Shown piece by piece: positions 51,754-59,815 of a stretch of 64,000 bases of DNA; the stretch's first letter is position 1; each line of letters begins with the position of its first letter. A program made the translations under genes and the position numbers. The DNA comes from Mycolicibacterium tokaiense (GTDB lineage Bacteria > Actinomycetota > Actinomycetes > Mycobacteriales > Mycobacteriaceae), in assembly GCF_010725885.1 (NCBI RefSeq), contig NZ_AP022600.1:1178001-1242000 (forward strand), in the 5' to 3' direction. The notes beneath the pieces were generated by a model. The model was not told the origin of the DNA, searched no databases, and worked only from the letters and a program-made list of their open reading frames with translations.

Positions 51754-52383
51754 ATGACGGTCCGACGGCAGCCCGCTGCGGGCCGTCCGCGGGACCCGGA
51801 CAAGGACGTCGCCGTCATCCGGGCCACCCGGGAGCTGTTGGTGGAGGCCGGGTATCAGGGCACCACCGTGATCGCGATCGCCCGACGGGCGGGGGTCGGC
51901 GCCCCGACCATCTACCGGCGCTGGGCCACCAAGGAGTCCCTGGTGGAGGAGGCGGCCTTCGGGCATGCCCATCCCACGCCGCTGCCCGCGCCCACCGGCG
52001 ACCTGCGGGCCGATCTGCGGGCCTGGGTGGCGATGTTCCTGGACTGGCTGGCCCATCCGGTCACCCGTGCGGCGCTGCCGGGGTTGCTGACGGCCTACCA
52101 CCGCGACGAGAACCTCTACGAACGCCTGGTGGTGCGCTCTGAACTCGACGTGCGCCATGCCCTGACCGGCCTGCTGGCTCCCACTCTGGCTGAACTTCCC
52201 CGACCGCTTCGGATCACCCGGGCGGATGCGGTGTTCGACTTCCTGGTGGCCGCCACCGTCACCCGGGCGATGACCCGGGGTCTGGTCGACCGCGAGGAAT
52301 TCTGCAACCACACCGCCGAGGCGCTCGCAGTGCTGGCCACCGCCCCCCGGGTCACCCGCCGAAGAGCAGGTACAACCCGGTGA
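51754..52383 (+). CDS. TetR family regulator
   Basis: 209 residues with a TetR HTH (VEAGYQGTTVIAIARRAGVG, then APTIYRRWATKESLVEEAAF) after a basic N-terminus. ATG 51754 is leaderless (TAGGGT 7 nt upstream). It is divergent from the EmrB-type exporter gene with about 50 bp between, the common layout for a repressor that senses the exported drug. The last 32 bp overlap the convergent membrane protein gene. Confidence 0.85.
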   Translation: MTVRRQPAAGRPRDPDKDVAVIRATRELLVEAGYQGTTVIAIARRAGVGAPTIYRRWATKESLVEEAAFGHAHPTPLPAPTGDLRADLRAWVAMFLDWLAHPVTRAALPGLLTAYHRDENLYERLVVRSELDVRHALTGLLAPTLAELPRPLRITRADAVFDFLVAATVTRAMTRGLVDREEFCNHTAEALAVLATAPRVTRRRAGTTR

Positions 52384-53629
52384 ACGTATAGGCCACCATC
52401 ACCAGCATCATGGCCAGCTGCCCGGTGAGCTGGTGGCCCTGGGGCAGCAGGCGCAGAGCCGCGTCGTGGGCGGCCACCACACCGGCCATGTGCCCGAGCA
52501 CCACGCAGGCGACCTTGACGGTGGCCAGCACTGCCGGGTGCTCGGAGAGCACATACGCCACGTCCCAGGTGACACCGAGGGGCGCCAGGAGCAGGATCAG
52601 CGTCTGCTGGCCGCGCTCTACCAGATACGAAAGATAGTGCGCCAGAACGTAACCGAGCACGATGGGAATCAACGAGTGGGCCAGCTGCCCGGGCAGCAAC
52701 CGGCGGCCCGCGGCGTCCATCCCCCCGGTGGCCCGTGCCGCGGCCCAGAAGCTCACGCCCACCACGGCGACGAACACCGCCAGGCCCACGGTGCGCACCG
52801 CCGCGCCCACCCAGACCCCACCACCCAGACCGTCGACAACACCGCGCCAGGCGGGCATCGCCGAGAAGCTGTCGAATGCCGTGGAACCCAGCAGCACCGC
52901 CAGCACCGTCACCGTGCCGCGACGTACCGGCAGCGACGGCAAGTGGTGGAAAGGGTTGCCGATCACCACGGCGCCTGCGGGGCCGCGACGCAGCGGCGAG
53001 AGCCGGGAGGCCGCCACGCTGTACACCTCGAACGGATCGGCCCGGGCGAACCAGCGCGGTCCGAATCCGGCGGCTCCGGCCACCATCACCACGGCGTAGC
53101 AGCCCAGCCACACCAGGATCGCGGGTACCGAACCCGGGTCGGGGCTGGCCAGTTCCAGCCAGACGAACGCGAAGAGACCGACCGCGGCCGGGACGTACCC
53201 CCACCCGTCGGGGTACGGGCGCGCGCGGGTGCGCGGCACCATCGACCACACCGTCCGCACCGGTGAGAGCACCCGCCACAGCGGACCGGACACCGCCGAG
53301 GCCACCGGCAGCCCCACCCACAGCAGCACGTAGAACACCCCGGGCAGCGGGTTGTCGGCGGTCGCGGACAGCACCAGCACCCAGACTGTCAGTGCGAGCG
53401 CCACCCCGCCCACGGTCCGGCGGGCCACCGGGCTGTCGGTCAACGCCGTCACCCGTGGCAGTTCACGGCCCGGGGTGGCGGGGTCGAATCGTGCTGTGCG
53501 CCAGGCGAACGCGATGACAGCGAAGGTCAGCGTCAGCGCCCATGCGGCGCCGATCAGGGCGAACGTCGGCGGGATGGGAAGATCCGTCGAGCCACCGAGC
53601 CCATGGGCGAGCACGGTGGTCTCGGTCAC
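52352..53629 (-). CDS. Polytopic membrane protein, last gene of cupredoxin operon
   Basis: 425 residues and about ten to eleven hydrophobic segments (FALIGAAWALTLTFAVIAFA, VALALTVWVLVLSATADNPL, FVAVVGVSFWAAARATGG, ATVKVACVVLGHMAGVVAAH, MMLVMVAYTFTGLYLLFGG among them). Conserved-looking His residues occur in helices (HSLIPIVLGYVLAHYLSYLV, VLGHMAGVVAAHDAALRLLP), which could bind a metal or heme. I do not recognise a named family. Its GTG overlaps the stop of the lipoprotein gene by 4 bp. A role in copper handling or oxidase assembly is possible but only inferred from the operon. Confidence 0.78.
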   Translation of the reverse strand: MTETTVLAHGLGGSTDLPIPPTFALIGAAWALTLTFAVIAFAWRTARFDPATPGRELPRVTALTDSPVARRTVGGVALALTVWVLVLSATADNPLPGVFYVLLWVGLPVASAVSGPLWRVLSPVRTVWSMVPRTRARPYPDGWGYVPAAVGLFAFVWLELASPDPGSVPAILVWLGCYAVVMVAGAAGFGPRWFARADPFEVYSVAASRLSPLRRGPAGAVVIGNPFHHLPSLPVRRGTVTVLAVLLGSTAFDSFSAMPAWRGVVDGLGGGVWVGAAVRTVGLAVFVAVVGVSFWAAARATGGMDAAGRRLLPGQLAHSLIPIVLGYVLAHYLSYLVERGQQTLILLLAPLGVTWDVAYVLSEHPAVLATVKVACVVLGHMAGVVAAHDAALRLLPQGHQLTGQLAMMLVMVAYTFTGLYLLFGG

Positions 53630-54012
53630 GGACGGACCTGGATGGTCACCACCGTGCGGTGCGCCTCGTGCAGTTCGACCTCGACGCGACCGGGCACGTC
53701 GACGGTGAATTGGAAGGACTGCCCCGCCGCCGGCACCACGTCGAAGGTGTGCTCGGGCACGGCATGCACATGCAATTCGTCGGCCACGTCGCTACTGACC
53801 ACCAGCGTGATGGGCATCCCCACCCGCGCCTCGAGCTCACCGTTGGTGGGCGTCACGGTGCCACCGGCGATGGTGATGTCGAGGACCGGCCCCACCTCCG
53901 CGGCAGCCGCGGGGGCCGACGAACTCTCAGGTGACGGCGGCGGAGCTTCGGGGGCCGAGGAACACCCCGCCAGGACGACGGCAGCGATGGTCAATCCGCA
54001 GAGTCGGTACAT
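53626..54012 (-). CDS. Cupredoxin-like lipoprotein
   Basis: 128 residues. MYRLCGLTIAAVVLAGCSSA is a lipoprotein signal with lipobox LAGC. A Pro/Ser/Ala-rich linker follows, then a beta-rich domain of about 85 residues: LDITIAGGTVTPTNGELEAR and VGMPITLVVSSDVADELHVH then AVPEHTFDV. This is the cupredoxin-like (plastocyanin-fold) pattern. The His-rich loop (LHVHAVPEH) could bind copper, but the usual Cys ligand is missing, so it may be a copper chaperone-type or structural domain. ATG 54012 shares its last base with the stop of the 50-aa gene upstream. Confidence 0.78.
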   Translation of the reverse strand: MYRLCGLTIAAVVLAGCSSAPEAPPPSPESSSAPAAAAEVGPVLDITIAGGTVTPTNGELEARVGMPITLVVSSDVADELHVHAVPEHTFDVVPAAGQSFQFTVDVPGRVEVELHEAHRTVVTIQVRP

Positions 54013-54164
54013 CAATCACTTTCGGTGGGTTCGGCGTCGGGGTCCGGGCCCTGCCTGCGGTCGCGCACCGCGATGAACACCACCACTCCGGCGACGATCA
54101 CCGCGGGCAACAGGGCGGGCAGCGCCAACAGCAGGGTGTGGTCGGCGAGGTAGGTGATCTGCAT
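54012..54164 (-). CDS. Small membrane protein (50 aa) in cupredoxin operon
   Basis: ATG 54164 overlaps the stop of the large upstream gene by one base (TGATG), and its own stop overlaps the lipoprotein start in the same way. The product starts MQITYLADHTLLLALPALLP and continues AVIVAGVVVFIAVRDRRQGP with an acidic C-terminus (DPDAEPTESD): one membrane helix with a short charged tail. Small single-helix proteins in such operons often help assemble a larger membrane complex. No family is recognised. Confidence 0.72.
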   Translation of the reverse strand: MQITYLADHTLLLALPALLPAVIVAGVVVFIAVRDRRQGPDPDAEPTESD

Positions 54165-56017
54165 CAGCGGGTCGGCTGCACCTTCGGTCCGGGATCATCC
54201 TGGGCCACCGTCTGCGGATCGGCCCGGTTGATCCGGCCACCACCCCAGGTCAGAGCGGCGATCAAGGCCAGCGTGCATGCCAGCACCACCAGCGATGCGG
54301 CACTGAACAACCACGACGGGTGTTCGAAGTTGCGTTCCCGCTGCAGGATGGTGATCTCCGGAACAAAATCGCGGGTCGAATTCGCTTCTGCAGGCATACC
54401 TTCGGCACCGATGCCCGGATCTGCGGGCAGGAAGATGGGCACCCCGGCCATGGTCCTGCCGTCCTGCACCCGCAGCAGCGTCTTCCAGGTTCCCGAGACC
54501 GGGACAGCGCGGGTGGAGCGGTAGTGGCCGGGCCCCACCTGCTCGAGGCGGTCGATGATCAGGCCGCGTTCGTTGGCCAGTCCGCCCTGCCAGGCCAGGA
54601 TCGATACCCACTCGGGGTTCTCGCTCACCAGATCGGGTGGGTTCATGCGGACGTCGGCGGTCACCATCCGCTGGTCCCCGACGCTGGGCGCGTCGGTCAA
54701 AGCGATGGTGGCGGTGGCGTTCTCCGGCACCGTCGAGTGCAGACCGTTGGCCACGGCACCACCGAGCACCACTACCGTGAGCACCACGATCGAGATGCCC
54801 GCCGCGGGTCGGGGCAGCCGCCGGCCGGTGAGCACCATGCCCACCATCGCTCCGCACAGACCGAGGAACACACTCACCGGGACCGCCATCATCAGCGCTT
54901 CGCCCCACATGCTGGTCGGCCACGGGTAGTGATAGACGGCGGCGATCCAGAACGACTCCAGCCACAGCCCTGCGGTGGCCACCAGTGCGCCACCGACGGC
55001 ACCGAACAGCAAGGGCCGCTTGATCAATGGGGTCAGCGCCAGCAGTTCCACCGCAATCGCCGGGCCGAGGTAGAGCGGGAACCAGCTGATGGGCGCACCC
55101 AGCATGGGGCCCACCACCAGCGCCACGGCGCCCCGCAGGGCGATCGCCAACACCGCGGCGGCCATGGCCGCGCCGGGTCCGAGCACCAGCCGGGCAGCCA
55201 CCAGCGCCAAGGCGGCGGCGCCCCCGATCATCATGGGCTGCAACACCAACCGGAATTGCTCGACGCCGAAGTCATACTCGATCTGGTACACCGACAGGCC
55301 GATCACCAGACCGCCGAAGGACAGATAGCGCAGCGACTTGATGGCCCAACCGTCCGGGGGCGCGTCCGGACCCATCGCCTTGCGGCCCTCGTATTCGAGG
55401 AACAGCACCGCGATCAGCGACAGACCGGCCCCGCCGATCAACATCAGGTGGGTGGGCCCCCACAACGTGACGTCCTGGCCGAAGATGCGGTGCCACACGT
55501 CGTCGAGCGGGAACCCGATCAGGGCGTACAAGCCGCAGACCGTCATCAGCACCCCGCCGACCGGGGCGTACCAGTGCCGGGTGATGCGCACCGCGGCGGC
55601 GCCCGGTTTGTCGTAGGGCAGGGTGCAGGCCAGCGCGCCGGCGATGAAGAGCATGAACAGCCCGACCAGGATGAAGTAGTGGGCGGGGTTGGCCAGCGGG
55701 CCTTCGTCGCGTCCCTTGCCGATGTGCAGGCCGACGTCCCAGATGAAGCCGAACAGCGCGCAGATCAGGGTCCCGGTGAACAGGAAGATCTGCATGGCCA
55801 CCCAGGGCGGGCGCTTGAATCGGTGGCCGAGCGTGTCGGCCGTGCTGTTGAGCCAGGTGATCTTGCGGGCGCGGTGTTGATACCCGATCCAGACCAGGAC
55901 GACGGTGACCACCGCGGCCACCACGGACAGCCCGATCACCTGGTCGAGCGCGGCACCCCCACCTTCGTCGCTGGCGGCCAGGATGACGGGGGTTTCAACG
56001 GCGCTCGAGGACGTCAC
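54164..56017 (-). CDS. Large polytopic membrane protein with C-terminal FixH/YtkA-like domain
   Basis: 617 residues from GTG 56017. About twelve hydrophobic segments run through residue 420 (VIGLSVVAAVVTVVLVWIGY, PPWVAMQIFLFTGTLICALF, AHYFILVGLFMLFIAGALAC and others). A soluble segment, residues about 435-560, reads GHYRSTRAVPVSGTWKTLLR and VQDGRTMAGVPIFLPADPG, resembling the FixH/YtkA and CopC-type domains that often go with copper or cytochrome oxidase genes. A last helix follows. CATACT stands 7 nt before the GTG, possibly leaderless. It is first in the coupled four-gene operon with the cupredoxin-like lipoprotein. Function unknown. Confidence 0.77.
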   Translation of the reverse strand: MTSSSAVETPVILAASDEGGGAALDQVIGLSVVAAVVTVVLVWIGYQHRARKITWLNSTADTLGHRFKRPPWVAMQIFLFTGTLICALFGFIWDVGLHIGKGRDEGPLANPAHYFILVGLFMLFIAGALACTLPYDKPGAAAVRITRHWYAPVGGVLMTVCGLYALIGFPLDDVWHRIFGQDVTLWGPTHLMLIGGAGLSLIAVLFLEYEGRKAMGPDAPPDGWAIKSLRYLSFGGLVIGLSVYQIEYDFGVEQFRLVLQPMMIGGAAALALVAARLVLGPGAAMAAAVLAIALRGAVALVVGPMLGAPISWFPLYLGPAIAVELLALTPLIKRPLLFGAVGGALVATAGLWLESFWIAAVYHYPWPTSMWGEALMMAVPVSVFLGLCGAMVGMVLTGRRLPRPAAGISIVVLTVVVLGGAVANGLHSTVPENATATIALTDAPSVGDQRMVTADVRMNPPDLVSENPEWVSILAWQGGLANERGLIIDRLEQVGPGHYRSTRAVPVSGTWKTLLRVQDGRTMAGVPIFLPADPGIGAEGMPAEANSTRDFVPEITILQRERNFEHPSWLFSAASLVVLACTLALIAALTWGGGRINRADPQTVAQDDPGPKVQPTR

Positions 56018-56188
56018 AGTGCTGAGTATGGACTGTTCGCGAGACGTTTCAAGGGGCTTCCAGCAAATAGCCGGACCGCCGGTACCGGTCAGTAACTCAA
56101 ATGCCCTCGTCGGGCCAGGTTTTACGTTGCGGCTGGTTTGTAAAAATTTTCGCGCACTGGACGGACAGTTTCGGGGTATCGCTGACAG

Positions 56189-56866
56189 ATGCCTTCCTCC
56201 GCGGTTCTCTTCGACATCGACGGCACTCTGGTCGACTCCAACTACCTGCACGTCCACGCCTGGGCCCGGGCCTTCGCCGAGGAGCACCTCGACGTCGCCG
56301 CCTGGCGGGTGCACCGCTGCATCGGCATGGATGGCTCCGCGCTGTTGAGCGAGCTGGCGGGCGGTGTCGACGCGGACGTCGCCGATCGGCTCAAGGAACA
56401 GCATTCGCGCTTCTACCAGGAGACCGCGCCGCTGCTGAAGCAGCTGCCCGGTGCCAGGGCGCTGCTCGACCGGGTGGCGGAGCTGGGCCTGCAGGTGGTG
56501 CTGGCCACGTCTGCGCCGGAGGACGAGCTCGAACTGCTGCGCCGGGTACTCGACAGCGAGGACGTGTTCTCGGCCGTCACCTCGGGTGAAGACGTCGAGA
56601 CCGCCAAGCCCGAGCCCGGCATCGTCGACATCGCGTTGCGCCGGGCCGGGGTCGGGGTCGACCAGGCGGTGTTCGTCGGCGATGCCGTGTGGGACGTGGA
56701 GGCGTGCGTCCGCGCCGGTGTGCCCTGTATCGGACTGCTGTCGGGCGGGGTGTCCCGCGGCGAGCTGCAGGAGGCCGGGGCGGAGGCCGTTTTCGAAGAC
56801 GCCGCGGAACTGCTACGTCACCTGGACACCACCCGTATCGCACAACTGGCCACCAGGAAGGACTGA
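56189..56866 (+). CDS. HAD hydrolase (phosphoglycolate phosphatase/beta-phosphoglucomutase-like)
   Basis: 225 residues. VLFDIDGTLVDSNYLHVHAW contains motif I (Asp 9 and 11), VVLATSAPEDELELLRRVLD motif II (Thr/Ser), AKPEPGIVDIALRRAGVGVD the Lys of motif III, and VFVGDAVWDVEACVRAGVPC motif IV. It matches the small-cap subfamily IA enzymes such as phosphoglycolate phosphatase. The substrate is uncertain. The start is ATG 56189. It is followed 2 nt later by the interrupted gene at 56869. Confidence 0.9.
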   Translation: MPSSAVLFDIDGTLVDSNYLHVHAWARAFAEEHLDVAAWRVHRCIGMDGSALLSELAGGVDADVADRLKEQHSRFYQETAPLLKQLPGARALLDRVAELGLQVVLATSAPEDELELLRRVLDSEDVFSAVTSGEDVETAKPEPGIVDIALRRAGVGVDQAVFVGDAVWDVEACVRAGVPCIGLLSGGVSRGELQEAGAEAVFEDAAELLRHLDTTRIAQLATRKD

Positions 56867-56868
56867 CG

Positions 56869-57183
56869 ATGGGAAAGGACAGGTTGGACCGCCGACCAGC
56901 CGGAGTCGACGACGCCACCGTCGAAGCCGTCGGCAAGCTCTCCGAGGCACTGGAGACCGTCGAACGCGCCCGCGGCGCGCTCTACACGTTCCACCAGTTG
57001 ATGGGACACGCCGATCTGCAGGCCGGGGAAGCCAGCGAACAACTGCGCGCGGCAGGCCACGGTGACATCGCCGATCGGCTGGACACCGATCTGGTGGGCC
57101 GCAATGTGTTGCCGGGTCGCTGGACGTTCCAGGTGGTCGAGGAGTTCGACGAGGGGTACTGGCAGGTGTTCCGCGACCACTAG
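56869..57183 (+). CDS. Conserved hypothetical protein, truncated by an amber codon
   Basis: 104 residues starting MGKDRLDRRPAGVDDATVEA and with helical VGKLSEALETVERARGALYT. TAG at 57181-57183 ends it within VFRDH. The same frame then stays open for 36 more codons that look coding (RAVRHDLMQGIPHVFEAEMK), suggesting that the full protein was about 141 residues and a point mutation made the stop. GTCTC/AGGA-like spacing before ATG 56869 (CCAGGAAGG) is good. Related actinobacterial proteins contain the 'GRNVLPGRWTFQVVEEFDEG' block. No function is known. Confidence 0.7.
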   Translation: MGKDRLDRRPAGVDDATVEAVGKLSEALETVERARGALYTFHQLMGHADLQAGEASEQLRAAGHGDIADRLDTDLVGRNVLPGRWTFQVVEEFDEGYWQVFRDH

Positions 57184-57294
57184 CGGGCCGTGCGCCACGA
57201 CCTCATGCAGGGCATCCCGCACGTCTTCGAGGCGGAGATGAAGCGGGATCAGCGCACCCCGGGACAGCCGGGTCACGAGGCCGTACCGGGCTGA
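57184..57294 (+). pseudogene. In-frame remainder of the interrupted gene
   Basis: From 57184 the frame of the preceding gene continues for 36 codons to TGA at 57292: RAVRHDLMQGIPHVFEAEMK followed by RDQRTPGQPGHEAVPG. The composition and helical pattern resemble a natural C-terminus, so it was probably joined to the upstream gene before the TAG arose. Confidence 0.55.
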
Positions 57295-57315
57295 CCGCTT
57301 ATTGCCCTGGTTGTC

Positions 57316-57341
57316 AGTTTCGGGTGGCGGGTTTGGGGTAT
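57316..57341 (+). promoter_or_regulatory. SigF-like promoter before small ORF and glgX
   Basis: AGTTT (57316-57320), a 15-bp spacer and GGGTAT (57336-57341) match the SigF pattern with one mismatch in the -35 box. Predicted start about 57348. Confidence 0.55.
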
Positions 57342-57394
57342 AGACCTGCTCGACTGCAACGCCGCGGTGGCCCGGACCGACCCAGGAAGGCGAC

Positions 57395-57565
57395 ATGGCG
57401 AACACCACACCCGAACCACTCACGACACCCGATGTCCTCGGGGTCGACCGCTTGGCCGCCGCCTCCGACATGCTCCTGTTCGGCGACCCTGGCCTGGTGT
57501 TATTCGGCGGAACCGGACGCACCACGGACTCGCTGTATCACGGCCGGCACCGTGCCGCTGAATGA
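57395..57565 (+). CDS. Small hypothetical protein (56 aa) under SigF-like promoter
   Basis: ATG 57395 with AGGAAGG a few bases upstream gives 56 residues starting MANTTPEPLTTPDVLGVDRL and ending GRHRAAE. It has no signal peptide; a hydrophobic patch (SDMLLFGDPGLVLFGGTG) is in the middle. I do not recognise a family. It lies between the amber-interrupted gene and glgX, downstream of the SigF-like promoter, so it may be a small stress-induced protein. Confidence 0.5.
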   Translation: MANTTPEPLTTPDVLGVDRLAAASDMLLFGDPGLVLFGGTGRTTDSLYHGRHRAAE

Positions 57566-57607
57566 CGCTCACCCCCACAACTCACCGATGTGCAACCAGA
57601 AAGGCCA

Positions 57608-59815
57608 GTGGATAAGTTGAATTCCTCAACCCCGACGCGAGGAGTTCACTCCGATGACCGCTCTGTGCAAACGAGTCAACAAGTGAGCCCGGCCTCCGAC
57701 CAGGAGGTGTGGCCCGGTAAGGCCTATCCCCTCGGCGCCACCTACGACGGGTCCGGCACCAACTTCGCCGTGTTCAGCGAAGTAGCCGAGAAGGTCGAAC
57801 TGTGCCTGTTCGACGAGGACGGCACCGAGACCCGGTACACGCTGCCCGAGGTCGACGGGTTTGTCTGGCACTGCTTCCTGCCCGGTGTCGAGTCCGGGCA
57901 GCGCTACGGCTTCCGTGTGCACGGCCCCCACGACCCGGGCGCCGGGCTGCGCTGCAACCCGAACAAGCTGCTTCTGGACCCGTACTCCAAGGCCATCGAC
58001 GGCTCCTTCGACTGGAACCAGTCGTTGTTCGGCTACAACTTCGGTGAGCCCGACAGCCGCAACGACGAAGACTCCGCGGCCAGCATGCCGAAGTCCGTGG
58101 TCATCAACCCCTACTTCGACTGGGGCGTGGACCGGCCGCCGCAGCGGGAGTACGCGGACAGCTTCATCTACGAGGCACACGTCAAGGGGCTCACCGAGAC
58201 TCACCCCGACATCCCGGACTACATGCGCGGCACCTATGCGGCGATTGCCCATCCGGCGATCATCGAGCACCTGAAGTTGTTGGGTATCACCGCCATTGAA
58301 CTGATGCCGGTGCACCACTTCGCGAATGACTCGACGCTGATCGACAAGGGTCTGTCGAACTACTGGGGCTACAACACGATCGGCTTCTTCGCGCCGGACT
58401 CGAAATACACCAGCAGTTCCACCCCCGGTGGTCAGGTGCAGGAGTTCAAGGCCATGGTGCGGGCGCTGCACGAGGCCGGCATCGAGGTCATCCTGGATGT
58501 GGTCTACAACCACACCGCCGAGGGCAATCACATGGGGCCCACCCTGTCGATGCGCGGTATCGACAACGCCGCTTACTACCGCCTCGTCGATGACGACAAG
58601 CGGTACTACATGGACTACACCGGCACCGGCAACAGTCTCAACGTCGGACATCCGCACTCGCTGCAGCTCATCATGGATTCGCTGCGGTACTGGGTCACCG
58701 AGATGCACGTCGACGGGTTCCGCTTCGACCTGGCGTCCACGCTGGCCCGCGAGTTCTACGACGTGGACAAGCTGTCCACGTTTTTCGAGCTCGTGCAGCA
58801 GGATCCGACGGTCAGCCAGGTCAAGCTCATCGCCGAACCGTGGGATGTCGGACCCGGCGGCTACCAGGTGGGTAACTTCCCCCCGCAGTGGACCGAGTGG
58901 AACGGTAAGTACCGCGACACCGTGCGTGACTTCTGGCGCGGCGAGGCGGCCAGCCTGGGTGAGTTCGCCTCGCGCTTGACCGGTTCGGCGGACCTCTACG
59001 AGCACACCGCTCGGAGACCCGTGGCCTCCATCAACTTCGTCATCGCCCACGATGGCTTTACGTTGCGGGACCTGGTGTCCTACAACGAGAAACACAACGA
59101 AGCCAACGGCGAAGACAACAACGACGGCGAGAGCCACAACCGGTCGTGGAACTGCGGTGCCGAAGGTCCCACCGATGATCCGGAGATCAACGCGCTGCGG
59201 GCCCAGCAGCAGCGCAACTTCCTGACCACACTGCTGCTGTCGCAGGGTGTGCCGATGATCTGCCACGGTGACGAGCTGGGACGTACCCAGGGCGGCAACA
59301 ACAACGGCTACTGCCAGGACAACGAGATCACCTGGGTCAATTGGGCCGAGGCCGACACCGAGTTGTTGGAGTTCGCCCAGAAGATCTCGGCGTTGCGCGC
59401 CGAGCATCCGGTGTTCCGGCGCCGGCGGTTCTTCAACGGCAGACCGGTGCGCCAGCGTGGGTCGGCGGGAGTGCCGGACATCTCCTGGTTCCGTCCCGAC
59501 GGGTCCGAGATGAGCGACGAGGACTGGGATTCCGGCTTCGGCAAGTCGGTGGCGGTGTACCTCAACGGTCACGGCATCCCGGATCTGGATCCCCGCGGTC
59601 AGCGAGTCACCGATGATTCTTTCGTGGTGTGCTTCAACGCCCATCACGAGCTCATCGAGTTCACGGTTCCTCCCTCGGAATTCGGCAAGAGTTGGCAGCC
59701 CGTGATCGACACAGCCGCGGCCGCCGACGACGAGACTGCCGAACCGGTGGCCGCCGAAGCCACGCTGAAGGTGGGTGCCCGCGCGATCGTGGTGCTGCAG
59801 TCGGTCTCAGACTGA
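57608..59815 (+). CDS. glgX: Glycogen debranching enzyme GlgX
   Basis: About 735 residues of the GH13 family. A CBM48 module (GATYDGSGTNFAVFSEVAEK, VELCLFDEDGTETRYTL) precedes the catalytic barrel: VILDVVYNHTAEGNHMGPTL, the nucleophile in HVDGFRFDLASTLAREF, the acid Glu in VKLIAEPWDVGPGGYQVGNF and the last Asp in FVIAHDGFTLRDLVSYNEKH. It hydrolyses alpha-1,6 branches of limit-dextrin. It is similar in many blocks to M. tuberculosis TreX/GlgX. GTG 57608 was preferred (AGAAAGG upstream); GTG 57683 would also keep the domain. It converges with the AbrB gene with a 9-bp overlap. Confidence 0.92.
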   Translation: MDKLNSSTPTRGVHSDDRSVQTSQQVSPASDQEVWPGKAYPLGATYDGSGTNFAVFSEVAEKVELCLFDEDGTETRYTLPEVDGFVWHCFLPGVESGQRYGFRVHGPHDPGAGLRCNPNKLLLDPYSKAIDGSFDWNQSLFGYNFGEPDSRNDEDSAASMPKSVVINPYFDWGVDRPPQREYADSFIYEAHVKGLTETHPDIPDYMRGTYAAIAHPAIIEHLKLLGITAIELMPVHHFANDSTLIDKGLSNYWGYNTIGFFAPDSKYTSSSTPGGQVQEFKAMVRALHEAGIEVILDVVYNHTAEGNHMGPTLSMRGIDNAAYYRLVDDDKRYYMDYTGTGNSLNVGHPHSLQLIMDSLRYWVTEMHVDGFRFDLASTLAREFYDVDKLSTFFELVQQDPTVSQVKLIAEPWDVGPGGYQVGNFPPQWTEWNGKYRDTVRDFWRGEAASLGEFASRLTGSADLYEHTARRPVASINFVIAHDGFTLRDLVSYNEKHNEANGEDNNDGESHNRSWNCGAEGPTDDPEINALRAQQQRNFLTTLLLSQGVPMICHGDELGRTQGGNNNGYCQDNEITWVNWAEADTELLEFAQKISALRAEHPVFRRRRFFNGRPVRQRGSAGVPDISWFRPDGSEMSDEDWDSGFGKSVAVYLNGHGIPDLDPRGQRVTDDSFVVCFNAHHELIEFTVPPSEFGKSWQPVIDTAAAADDETAEPVAAEATLKVGARAIVVLQSVSD

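Noticed and set aside
54016..54243. 75-codon reverse frame beside the cupredoxin-like gene
   Set aside because: It is Arg/Pro-rich shadow sequence; the 50-residue frame at 54012-54164 has coupled TGATG overlaps on both sides and a clean membrane helix.
56174..56179. GGGTAT before the HAD gene at 56189 as a SigF -10 box
   Set aside because: No GTTT-type -35 box lies 15-17 bp upstream; the nearest is about 35 bp away.
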